A stretch of DNA of 39,147 bases from Trebouxia sp. TZW2008 (lineage: Eukaryota > Chlorophyta > Trebouxiophyceae > Trebouxiales > Trebouxiaceae): contig BDIU01000402.1 of assembly GCA_002118135.1 (NCBI GenBank), positions 1 to 39,147 of the forward strand. Direction: 5' to 3'. Both the position numbers and the translations under genes were made by a program. The notes beneath the pieces are model-generated. The model searched no databases and was not told where the DNA came from. It saw only the letters and a program-made list of their open reading frames with translations. This document shows positions 1 to 10,800 of this stretch, piece after piece (position 1 is the first letter of the stretch; every line of letters begins with the position of its first letter).

Positions 1-45
1 GGGCGAAAGCTTTCGGCCCCTTTCGCTGCCGAAAGCTTTCGGCTA
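1..45. repeat. Two palindromes upstream of the TMEM161-like gene
   Basis: The 12-base perfect palindrome CGAAAGCTTTCG occurs at 4-15 and again at 30-41. The second lies in a 16-base perfect palindrome at 28-43. They sit about 250 bp upstream of the first start codon. They could be a palindromic transcription-factor site pair or part of a repeat cut by the window edge. The sequence does not decide. Confidence 0.6.
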
Positions 46-291
46 TCTGCCCGCTCACTGGCCAGGCAAGAAGCATGAGCACTACTAACAATCTCGCTCG
101 CACATTGTGATGAGCAACCAGAGGTGCACGGTCCCTCTCTGCCAAGCTGAGCGCTGATGCATCGACTTGCTTGATTGACCACCTCCACGACGACCCTTGT
201 CTCGCAGCCCTGCACTTCAGCCTGAAAATCTCGCCACACCCAGCGCTGCTGCTTTCCCTCACCAGATCTGGGCCGGCCTGCGTCCTGTGCA

Positions 292-3200
292 ATGCCCGTA
301 TTGGGCAGCAGCGTTGGCAATGTTGTTCTGACGTTCTTTGTTGCTACCGCAGTGCAGAAACGGTGAGCCTTCTTGTCAATCCGATTGCATGCACTGCATG
401 CATAGCACGCAGCCTTTGACCAGCCGAGAGAGTGTAGGGTCGCATTGGCAACATGGTTTTTGAAGGGCCTGCGATGCTATCGCATCACAGCCGCTGGTGC
501 CACTGCCTCGAGCACAGCTACCAAGGGAGGTGGCGTCACCCCAAGGCTCAGTAAGCAGCAAGCTGCCAAGGCTAAAAAGACTGAAAATGACATCGGGGAA
601 GCAGCAACGGTTTCAGTAGTTCCACTATCAGCAGCCCAGATACGATCTTCTGCCTTCTATGGATACATGGATTACATGGTGCGTGCTGTCATTGTCTGAA
701 TAGGCTAATCAGCCCTGCAAAGTTCCAGCGTTGGTATGAACTCATTCAATCATTGCAGGTTGCCTTTGTCCCGGCGATGCTGGCAAACTGCCTGCTCAAT
801 GAAGCTTTTCAAGCTTTTGGGCTCAAGCCTAACCTTTTTCCAGCCGTTTTTGCCACTATCACCATTGCTTTGGCTCTGAGAGGATTGATTGAGGTCAGCT
901 TTCACACTCATGACCTTAAGCCTAGTCAGCAGCATGTGCCAGCTTGCAATTGCAGCACATGGCCTCATTCACAGCATCAGTGTGTATCTACACATGAACA
1001 CTTGTTTGTCAAGGGTTATACAAGGACTTGTCTGCCTTACATAATCAGTCTGAGATGTGCTCAAAAGGCTCCTGACAGACTCGCCTGGGGCCATTCCACT
1101 ATGTCTGTATGTATCTAGTCACTGGCTTGCACAGCCTGCCTAGCAGGCACATCTAATGACTCATTGAGCGAACAAATGAATGAATGGACTTAGCTCAGTT
1201 GTCATGAAAGTGCATGCCCTGTCAACGATTCTATGCTGCACCAGGTCACCTTGATGACGAGTCTGTCTTCATTGCTTGACAAGCAGTGCACCTGGGCGGC
1301 TGGTCTGCTGTCAGGCACTGCCGCCATTGCAGTCCTATAGAACCAATGTTCTAACCCCCAAAGAGCTCCTCAGCTCTGATGCTCTGGCGAGAAAGTGACT
1401 CTGGCCGCCCTATTGAAACTTGTGTGCTGCATCAGGTCATCCTGATGACAAGTGTATCTTCATCAGTTGACAAGCAGTGCACATGGGTGGCTGGGTTTGC
1501 TGTCAGGCACTGCCGTCATTGTAACTGTGGTCGCCCCCAAAAGAGCTGCTCAGCTCTGACACCCCTGCGAGAAAGTGGGTCTGACCGCCCTCTTGACACT
1601 TGTGTGCTGCGTCAGGTCACCCTGATGACGAGTCTATCTTCATCACTTGACAAGCAGTGCACGTGGATAGCTGCTTTGCTGTCAGGCACTGCCGCCATTG
1701 TAAATGTGGTTCCCCGCAAAGAGCTGCTTAGCTCCGACACCCCTGCAAGAAAGTGGGCCTGACCGCCCTGTTGAGCTTTCTGTGTTGCACCAGGTCACCT
1801 TGATGACAAGCCTATCTTCATCGCTTGACAGGCAGTGCACTTGGGTGGCTGGTCTGTTGTCAGGCACTGCCGCCATTGCAGTGCTGGTTCTAACCCCAAA
1901 AGACATGCTCAGCTTTGACACTACAGCTGCGAGCAAAAATGTCAGCCTTGCCCTAGGCGCCTTGATGAGGAGCAGGGCCACCACGCCAGAGGGCAAGGTG
2001 AGTTGCCTTAGTTTCAGAAATGACTTCAGAAAAGCACAGAACAGAAAAGCACAGAAGGGAAAAAAATTTAAAATCTGCCCGGTTGCCACAATGGTGAGTG
2101 GTCCATTAAGCACTGATGTATGCACATGGTGGTTGGTGAATGCAGCTTTTTGTGTACCCTGAAATATGTTCATGGTGCTTGTTGGCAATGTTGACTTGCG
2201 GGAGCCTCGATGCAAGGCAGCCAACCCGGTGCACGCAATGCACTCAGTTCATATGTTAGTCTGTGGCTGCGTAGAAGCTTCATCAGCAGCTGAGTGTGTT
2301 GTGTAGAGTGGTGTGATTACAAGGCATTCCTGTTTTGTGTTTGCCGCTTGCAGTGCAGCATATTCCAGAGCAGCAAGTCCCTGCCATACTGCTAGACATT
2401 GGTCCCTGGGCGCTGTTGAGGGGGGCTTACTTCTCACACGCATTATAAGGATCACTTGCAGCTTTGCCTCAGCCATCAGGTGCCTAGTTGGTGCAATGAG
2501 CCACTGCCCTTTGCTGCACAGGCAACTAAGTGTGGTGTACAGAGTGCTGTGAACAGACAACATCGCTGATGTGTTTGCCGCTTGCAGTGCAGCATATTCC
2601 AGACCCGCAAGTCCCTGCCATACTGCTAGACATTGGTCTTGCAACTCTGGGCGCTGTGATTGGCAGCCTGCTGCTGACACCCATCATAAGGATCACTTGC
2701 AGCTTTGCCTCAGCCACCAAGGTGCCAACATGGGGCAAACAGCAGCTGTCCTTCCCTGCTTGGGTCGTTGGATCACTCCAGCTGAATCTAGTCCTGCCAG
2801 CTGTGGCCACCATTGTCTGGGTGAGTCTATCTACTTCTTGCATCACTGTTGACTTTCTCTTTCTTCCCTTCAAATTTGCTGCAACTGCTCTTGCATCACA
2901 AGCTGACCTAAGCACCATGTAACTCGCTTCAGTTGTTTCCTGCATGGTTTCGCATTGCATGCGGCCAAATGTTCTCAACAACAGCAGCACACCCATAGAT
3001 GTGTACATGCAATCAAGTCTATATGACACCATCACACTCACACCTACATGCAAACACTGTTGCAGGTGACGCCATTGTTTCAAGAGCCTTTGGACATCCC
3101 TACATCATGGATGCCAGCCATCAAAGCAGCTGTCATGCTGTGCATAGCACTGCTGCAGTTGCTCAACACGCGCACTCTTGTGCAGTCATACCTCAACTCA

Positions 3201-3846
3201 GGCTTGAGACAATGGCATCAACTGAAACATGGCTCACGTGTCAGCAATCCAGGCATGACAACTGGCAATGTCATTGCAATCAAGCTGCGGACTGTCAATA
3301 CACTGGTTGTCAAGGTGTGTTGCCAGTCAACTCATGCGCTTTGGGATGTGCGTATGTGGGAGCAATGTTCAGTACGCTGATCAGCATCACTAGAGCAATA
3401 CATGTTTTGCTTGCTCAGGAACATGATGGGTTGATGCTATCATGCTTGCAGAGCAGCAGCTTTCCCTTTTGGCTGCCTTTTGAGGTGCACCAAGGTCCTG
3501 ACAGCATAGCGCTTGTGTGCAGATGTGTCTACAGCGTATTTTACCTTGTTTGTCGATGCTTAGCGATTTGCTTTCGGATCAGCAAGTGAAGCATGTTTGT
3601 GTGATTCCGCAGGTAGCTCTTCAATGCATAGCACCGGCCATCATATTGACAAGCTGCGCCATGCTTATACTGCAGCACAGAATTTGTGTGGAAGACTTGT
3701 CCAGCTCACAGACACAAATGCTGCAAGGTCTGCTCAGACTCTGGCTGTGTACAGCTGATTTCTGTGGCTGGTGGACTTGTGCATGCTGGTTCACGTATGC
3801 TGCTGCGTCTTTGGCTTTGCTGAAAGCTGGCGTGCTGCAAGCTTGA
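292..3846 (+). CDS. TMEM161A/B-like multi-pass membrane protein
   Basis: Seven exons: 292-362, 438-678, 759-893, 1794-1997, 2593-2820, 3066-3314, 3613-3846. All are GT-AG and in frame, giving 453 aa (human TMEM161B is about 487). The N-terminus (MPVLGSSVGNVVLTFFVATA) matches the family's opening membrane helix. A lysine-rich linker follows (exon 2), then about seven more hydrophobic segments. The family-typical ends TPLFQEPLDIPTSW (exon 6) and GWWTCACWF (last exon) are present. The 71-nt first exon was placed because it supplies the conserved N-terminus and joins in phase. The family is conserved from animals to algae, sits in membranes, and has no known enzymatic activity. In animals it is linked to cardiac and neuronal excitability. 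Its role here is unknown. Introns 3 and 4 hold decayed copies of exons 4 and 5. Confidence 0.88.
1234..1793 (+). repeat. Tandem array of three decayed copies of TMEM161 exon 4
   Basis: Three units start, after an AG, at 1245, 1436 and 1616. The intact exon follows at 1794, so spacings are 191, 180 and 178 bp. Each unit repeats the acceptor and about the first 45 codons of exon 4 (a membrane segment containing LSGTAAI). Copy 1 hits an in-frame TAG. Copy 2 is frameshifted by one base. Copy 3 stays open for 48 codons, then meets TGA. None keeps the donor at 1998. These are partial duplications of the intron tail plus the 5' part of the exon, not alternative full exons. Confidence 0.85.
2290..2530 (+). 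repeat. Decayed copy of TMEM161 exon 5, 5' part
   Basis: An exon-like start after an AG at 2359 repeats the first 40 or so codons of exon 5 (intact at 2593), 234 bp upstream. Flanking intron bases are also shared. A deletion after ILLDIG throws the copy out of frame, and the similarity fades after about 2485. It has the same geometry as the exon 4 array: acceptor plus 5' exon, placed upstream. Confidence 0.8.
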
Positions 3847-4220
3847 TACAATTTGATGAGTACTGCGGAGTGGAGCTTGCAGCTTTCACAAGGCGGAAGT
3901 CAAGCAGAAATTGGCTATGTAAAAAAAGATATTAAACATTCCTCGCTTAACATCATGGCATATTAGCTCAATGCTTAGCCCTTCTGAAGCAAGATATGAT
4001 TTGCAGATTGCTTAAGCCTCAACACCGGGAAGACAGGCCTCATCTTTGCTCCCGCTGGTGACAATTCCTCGAGGGCATGAATCAAAAAGTCTAATTATTC
4101 AGAGACATTGCTTGATCCCGTCAATATACGACGTGCACGCTTTGCGTTCTGCGACACGCACACACACACACCTGCCGCCCTGTATGCTCCTCGCAGTCGC
4201 GTTCTCTTTGCAAGCGAGGC
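3847..4220. other. Intergenic: TMEM161 3' region and aminotransferase upstream region
   Basis: The spacer lies between two genes in the same orientation. It holds a UGUAA poly(A) signal near its left end and a short (CA)n tract at about 4157-4171. I see no other gene. Confidence 0.7.
3918..3922 (+). terminator. UGUAA poly(A) signal
   Basis: TGTAA lies 72 bases after the TMEM161-like stop codon and is followed by an A run. UGUAA is the usual chlorophyte polyadenylation signal, and the distance is typical. Confidence 0.6.
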
Positions 4221-7200
4221 ATGATCGGCGCTGCAGGCACACTGAGCACTGCGCACGCACGCGGCTGCGTAGCGGCGCAGCTGCACGCCAGACGGCTATC
4301 TTCAGCCTCTGCAACGTGCAGTTACCAGACAACATCGATACGCAAATATCAGCGCATTGGTGTCCGCAACAGGGCTGTACAGACCGATGAGGTTGAGGAA
4401 AGCCCAGAATATGAGGGTGGAGAACGAGAATCAATGCAGGATTTCATAAGCATGCTTGGCCCCCGGACTATCGCGTCTGCGAAGTTAACCAGAGAGGAGG
4501 TCAGGAGCAAAGGAAGATGCATATTTTGATTGCTGCTCGTGATCTCAGCATGCATTTCACGGCTGCTTATACTGCGACAGCAATATCGGCATGCAGATAG
4601 ACTGACGATGTCCGTCAGCGTCTGTTGTGCATACACCTGTGAGCCATGCTTTGCGGCAATGCATACGCCTTCTGACCCAGCTATGTGCATTGCACAGGTG
4701 TTTGACAACATGCTCAGAAGAACAACAAATTATGCCAGAGAGCATTATAAAGCTTTCTATTCCAGCGAATTTGGAGGCATTACCCTAGACCCCGGCTGCT
4801 TTTTCGTCCCCATGGATGACCGAATGGTACACAAAGGGCATGGGGTTTACGAAACCGTCCTTGTCGTGGATGGCTTCATGTATCAGCTGCCTGAGCATCT
4901 CGAGCGATTAGGCATGTCCGCAGAAATGGGTGCAGTGGGCCTGCCATGCTCCCTCCAACAGTGTGGCCGAATAGCTCTGGAATGCGCAGCCCTTGGTCAG
5001 GTCACTAATGGTGAGTCACTGGCTCACACATCATCACAATGGCTTGTTTCAGGTCACACAAGACCACAAGTTCTACATCAGTTTGCACTGTGTGTCACAG
5101 CACCACAATGATTTGATTCCAAGTCACACAACACCACCTTCACTTGTTCTACCTCATACAAGACGTCAATGGCTTGCTGCAAGTGACATAACACCACAAT
5201 GGCTGGTCTCACATCGCACAGCAATGGCTTGTGCTAGATCACACAACACCTTGACGGCTCGATTGGTGGGTATGCGTGATCAGAGTCTGCGTCTGCGCTC
5301 ACCTGCGCTTGTCAAGCAAGTCTGTAGTCTGGCCATGGCAGAAACGCCACACTCATTTCGTTCATATCAAAGCATCTCAATCAATGCAGCTCTCAACTGT
5401 GGCGCTCTGCATGTGCAATTCTGTATTCGGAAAGCGCGATGCCGCCGTGTGCATGCGCAATGCTGTATGAACAAAGCATGTTGCTGCTCTCTGCATGTGC
5501 ACCCTCCAATCTTCTATTGTGGAGCCTATCCAGCACACAGGAAAGACATTGTCGACCAGTGACTATCACTTTGGTACAAGCACAACAGGGAACAACTTGC
5601 AACACTCTGTCTTGAATCGTAGTATACAGTGCAATACATGTCGGCGGGTCAGAACCTGATTAGCATGGTGCAGGACTGGTCAAGATGTGGATTGGGGCCG
5701 GCCGCACCGGTTTTGACCTCATAACTGCAGAGAGTTATGGTCCGACATTCTACTGTGCAGCCTACACTGTGCCTAGGAGAGAGGGTATTGACCAGTGGCG
5801 GCGCAAGATCAAAACCAGTTCAGTGCCTGCCAAAAATCCGCCTTTCACAGCTATCAAGTCCACCAGCTATATTGAGAACTGCATGGCAGCATTGGATGCA
5901 GAATCTGATGGCTTCCACCAGGTGTGCTGCAGTTAATCACAAGCATCTCATTCCAATGTCTGAGTTTGAAATTTTTTGCGTATTATTGCGCATTACATAT
6001 TGCATGTTGAGGATTACGTGTGGTTGTTTACTGGTGTGCTGCATGTAATCCTAGTCGCAATATGAATTCATTTGTATCAAGTGCACCAGCTACATTGAGA
6101 ACTGCATGGCAGCATCAGCTGCAGCAAGTGATGACTTCCACCAGTTGACAGTAACAATCGCTAACATTGATAACACCGGCAATATGCTCAGATCCTCTGT
6201 GTTGGTAAAAGTCGTTTCAAAGTCTTTGGCAACATTGCTTCAAGCTGCTGTTTTGACAAGAAGCGGTGCTGCAGGGCGTCTTCGTAGATAGCGATGGGTT
6301 TGTTGCTGGGAGTGGCGATGCAAGCATCGGCATCATCAACTGGGATGGCGAGCTGGTGGTAAGCATCTCAGAACCAGCTGTGTTGGTTCCTTTGTGAAAG
6401 ACCCTTCTCAATTTGACAAGTTGGGATTGCTGGAAGCCGTAATTGCGCTGCTGTGTTGTTCTGCAGACTAGACTGCTTTGCATGGGCTTGTAGTGACAAG
6501 TTCTCACACCATCAATGGAGCAATCTTTGGTTGCTCCCGCAGGTGCCTCCTTTTGATAATTCCATGCCAAGCATAACAATGAACACCCTGATGGAACAAG
6601 TGCTGACGGTGAGCTTTGCTTTGACAATGATAAAGCAACAACAGTTGACATGTTCTATGCATGTGCATGTGCTAGGTGTGGAATGCGCAAGTTATTGCTA
6701 TCATGTTTGTTAACATGTGCTGGCCCACATCACTGGCTGCAATCAACACACATGATGTGTCAGTCTGCATAGACAGCAGTGGGATGATGAAACAACTCAG
6801 CAATCACCATCTTTCGTATGAGCCAAAGGCTTTGATTCTGCTTCATTGTACCTGACCACTGCTCATCATCATGGTCACCATCAACGTTTCCTGCTTGCTA
6901 GTCAAGACGTGCCCTGCTAGGTGCATACAGAAGCAATGTGCTGCCCTCTAATGATTCTGTCCAAAGCCATATGGACAATGACGCTGATTCAGACATGCAT
7001 TTCAGCCAGCCTCAAGTTGTGCTGTACCTTTGCATCAACAGAGACAGTCTCAAGTTTGGCTGTACATGCCTTGGCAAGCTCAAGTTGCACAGATCTGTAT
7101 CATGTTGAACAGGACTTCTTTGGCATGTCTGCAGGTCATGAACACCGTTGAGTTGCCCATGGTCAACAGGGTTGTGCAGCGGAACTTTACAGTTGAGGAA

Positions 7201-7419
7201 GCTAAAAGTGCAATGGAATGCTTCATGTGCACAACCAGCATTGAAACTTTGATGCCTGTCACTTTCTGGGACAAGACTGCAATCCCACTGAATGGGGAAG
7301 TAGGTAAAGGGTGCCTGGCGCTGAAGGCATTGATGTTAAATCATATTGATCCAAAAAACAGCGTAGGGCAGCACCTTGAAGTTCCCTACGGCTATCTGAC
7401 TGGTATGGAGCATTACTGA
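4221..7419 (+). CDS. Class IV (D-amino-acid/branched-chain type) aminotransferase-like protein, plastid-targeted
   Basis: Six exons: 4221-4499, 4698-5010, 5674-5921, 6275-6358, 6543-6608, 7135-7419. All are GT-AG and in phase, giving 424 aa. The first roughly 60 residues are rich in S, A and R like a transit peptide. The fold-type IV core follows: SEFGGITLDPG, MDDRMVHKGHGVYET and LPEHLERL. The catalytic PLP lysine is K259 in AIKSTSYIENCMA. It resembles the plant plastid D-amino-acid transaminase (Arabidopsis At5g57850). Known activities in this group are D-amino-acid transamination and aminodeoxychorismate lyase. An oddity is that the stretch GFVAGSGDASIG (about 288-299) lacks the glutamate normally found in G-[FY]-[IV]-[AS]-E-G, which pairs with the pyridine nitrogen of PLP. 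Substrate specificity, or even activity, is therefore uncertain. The intron after exon 2 and the one after exon 3 carry partial copies of exon 3. Confidence 0.88.
5020..5255 (+). repeat. Degenerate minisatellite in aminotransferase intron 2
   Basis: Irregular units of roughly 35-50 bases recur, built around CACAATGGCTTGT and TCACACAACACCAC. They begin right after the donor at 5011, and the first unit resembles the exon 2 end (GGTCACTAATGGTGAGTCAC). The array may therefore have grown from the exon border. Confidence 0.55.
5495..5565 (+). repeat. Decayed copy of part of aminotransferase exon 3 (upstream)
   Basis: The translation PPIFYCGAYPAHRKDIVDQ ends at a stop. It parallels PTFYCAAYTVPRREGIDQ in the intact exon about 240 bp downstream (5743-5800). 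Confidence 0.65.
6079..6146 (+). repeat. Decayed copy of the 3' end of aminotransferase exon 3 (downstream)
   Basis: TSYIENCMAASAAASDDFHQ repeats the end of exon 3 (intact 5865-5921), about 211 bp downstream inside the next intron. The base after the copied exon end is T, not the G of a donor, so the splice site is lost. Confidence 0.75.
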
Positions 7420-7825
7420 TCCTGTTGTCAGGTTCTGCAGTCTGCAGGTATATGGCAGTATGTCTGCGACAATGACTTGCTGTTGTATTGTTTAAACTTA
7501 CCAAGAATGATCACAGGCGCATAATTGCCAGTGAATTACCAAGTATTACAATCTGCAGATGTTTCATATACCAGTCCAAAATTCTCCAGGAAACGCTTCC
7601 ATGTTCAAATGTTTAGGACCCTTTGAATGACAGTTTTCTGCACTCTCGGGTGCACATCACAGGCAGTCATCACAATCTCAGCTGAAATGTAAGCCAACGG
7701 GACCGTTTGCAGATGCTGGACCATGCGCGCGGCCTCTTGCACAAAGCATATGGAGTACCTGAAATGCTCTGTGCTGCTGCACGACTCGTATAACAAAGCT
7801 TACAAATCTTGCAAGAAACATGTAG
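7420..7825. other. Convergent intergenic spacer
   Basis: This lies between the stops of the aminotransferase gene (+) and the ribophorin gene (-). The TGTAA at 7800-7804 (minus strand) serves the latter. No gene is recognised here. Confidence 0.7.
7800..7804 (-). terminator. UGUAA poly(A) signal of ribophorin gene
   Basis: On the minus strand, TGTAA lies 22 bases after the ribophorin stop codon (7826). This fits the chlorophyte poly(A) signal. Confidence 0.55.
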
Positions 7826-10800
7826 TTATTGCTGCTTTAGCCTAGCATCTGCTTGTTGCGACAGAGCGCTGTAGCCCGCAAAGATGGTGAAGATACCCAA
7901 CACTAACAGCACTGGCAATGTCTGCATGAGATTCAGCTTGAGCCAAAACAGTGTGTAAAGACCCAGTATGCTGGCAATTCCACCATGGAATGCCACTGCA
8001 GCTACAAAAGCAGGGCCGCTTCTTGGAAAACCCTGTAGCATCGTGAGCAAATGTGAGAGCTGCTTTGCTGTGCAATGCTGTACAGACCTGTGCGGGCACA
8101 TGCAACAGCTTTGGTGTGAGACCTGTCAAAGATTCCCTCAAGCCAAGTAACCTCTGACTCTCAGATGCTGCACAGAGACCCTGGGTCAAGCAGTGCCTGC
8201 ATGGTGTGTCTCTCTACACAGTGCATAGCAGTGCATCAGCGTGTTCAAGGAGGCTTGCCAAGTGCTATGAAACCTGGCTCATTGACGTGCTACAGGCAAT
8301 TGCACCTGTGACCGTTTCGGCCCGGATTTTTATCAATCAGAGCATATGTCTATGTTGACCAGCTTGATGGCGGCTCTCACAGACAAGAGCGCTGCCAACA
8401 GCAGCAACAGTGGCAGCAAAGCAAGCCCTGTGAACAGCACTGACACTGCACTGCATCCCTCCAACTTTTGAGCAAGGATCTGATCAGTCAAAGCATGTCC
8501 AAGAGACTGACCTTGACATTGGCTCCTACAGATGAGAGCATTGCAAACAGCAGCAGCAGTGGCAGCAAAGCCAGTCCTGTGAAAAGCACTGACACTGCAC
8601 TGGGGGGGCGGCGCCCAGGCACCCTTTGTAGGTGCACTATCTCTGGCTTAGGCTTGTACAGGCTATCACTGCCTGACAAGCGCAGCTGGTTGCTGCTTTC
8701 TGTATTCTGGTGACTGACTGCCACTGTACCCAGAGACCACTTGACTGGCACATCAATGGCGTTGTCTCCAACTAGTAGGTCCAGGCTGTAGGCTCCCTCC
8801 TGCAATAAGCTTGACAATATTCACTGACACGTGCCAATATACTATACATGACAATGATGTTTGTAGACTACACGTTCTGGCACAGGTGCTGAGTCAGTGT
8901 GGCTCAAGTCCTGTCTCGCCAGGCCGATGGTGTTTGAGCATCATAGTAAGGACTTCGCATGATCACCTGTTGGAAGTCAGACATCCCTGGCATTGTCAAA
9001 AGTCCTCAGAATTAACACATGAAGTTGAACTTGCAGATGCGCTTGAGCTTCTGCAACAAGGCTGATATGGAGCCTCACCATAAATCCCAGCTGATGTCAC
9101 AGGAATGTAGGAGTAGACAAGGGAAAGGGATACATTTGTATCAAGACCCCATTTCAAAAAAAGAGCTGCAATACGGTAAAGCCGTTATGCTGACATTGCC
9201 ATGCCAGCCAGCTTGAACAGCTGAGTTCAGCTACCACGCGTATCAACAGTGGCGCAGTCAATGGCTGATGCATACACTCTTGTCTGCTGCAATTGCCAAC
9301 ATGACAACACTCAGCAAGCTGTGCTTTCACAGCATGGTGCCTTCTTGAACCCAGGCAAGCTACATCGAGTGATAGACAAAGTGATACCTGACTGCCGATT
9401 TGCTTGTCAATGCTGTTGGAGGTGAGGGTGATGGTGAAGGTGTGGTCCTTGACCTTGCTGGGCTTCAGGTTGAAGTAAGCAGCAGAGCCAGAGGGCTGAT
9501 GTGTGAGGCGCAGCATACGCTGCTGAGGGACAAATCCACTGCTGCCTTTGGTTGCCACCATTGACAGGCTCACCTGCATTCATTCTGCGCTTATGACATG
9601 AAATGCAGTCTGTGTACTGTGTTGTGCTGATAGGACTTGCAACAATAGGCAGCAGAGCCAGTGGCTTCATGCATGAGGCGAAGCATGCGCTGCTGCGGGA
9701 CAACACCGCTGCTGCCGCTAGTTGCCACCATTGACAGGCTCACCTGCAATCATCATTCTGTGCTGCTGATGGAATTATCACATGTCTATTGTGCTGTGCT
9801 GACAGGACTTGCAACGTGAGGCAGCAGAGCCGGTGGCCTGATGTGTGAGGCGCAGCATGCGCTGCTGCGGGACAAATCCACTGCTGCCGCAATTGCCAAC
9901 TATTGACAGGCTTACCTGCATGCATGCTGCACTGCTGACAAACATGCACCCCACTTACTGCAACATTAGGCAGCAGAGACAGTGGCCTGTTGCGCTGCAG
10001 CATGCACTGCTGGGGAACAAACACACTGCTGTCCCGATTGCCACCTTTGACAGGCTGAACTGCACACAGCATGTACCCCATGGACTGTGCTCTGCTGACA
10101 AGACTTGTAGCATGTATGCACAGCGCTGGCAGAAGAAGCAGACAGAAGCAGCTGCCAGCTGCATTACGCTTTACGCGTGAGTGCTGTGAGCTTACTGCCC
10201 CCATGCATGTCAGCTATATGCCTCCCACTCTGCTTTCAGTCACATTGCAGGCTCAAAGGTTGCATTTCAAGGATCACAACTGTTGAACTATTCATCAAAC
10301 TATTCATCAAAGCATAGCCTTTCTTGACTGCAGTACATTGTGCACTTCACATGCTGCTATGCAAGCCCAAAACCTAGCCTTGCGTAAACGAGCAAAAGCA
10401 CTGCTTGCTGCAGCTATTACCTTTGAACCTCAGTGTCAACGCTAGCACTGAGCAAGCACTGCCTTTGCTCATTCATGCAAAGCTAATGCTTAGTCTTCAC
10501 GAGCTTTGTCATGTTTCGCCAAACTTCAAGTTTTCCAATATATTGTCATTTCGGTACTGTTGTATGGGGCAGAGACGTGAACCATTCTCCATAAAAACAG
10601 TGCAGAGGTGTCTGTCTTTTTGATGAGCTGTTTGAGACGCATTTGTGGCATATCTTCAAGGAGTCATGTCTCACATGCACACATTTTGTCACCGTGTCAG
10701 ATTTGCTGCATGGAGCCTTGATTGAGGAGCAAAAGGCTCAGGTGGTATGGTCACGTTTGCAGGATGTTAGACAACAGATTGCCTAAGATCATGCTGTTTG

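Noticed and set aside
1245..1793. Mutually exclusive exon cluster in TMEM161
   Set aside because: Copies 1-3 have a stop, a frameshift and no donor, so none can replace exon 4 in frame.
2526..3083. 185-codon minus-strand frame
   Set aside because: It is antisense to TMEM161 exons 5 and 6, with no recognisable domain.
9031..9048. Extra small ribophorin exon between exons 8 and 9
   Set aside because: Joining 9388 directly to 8799 already gives an alignment to the family with no missing residues.
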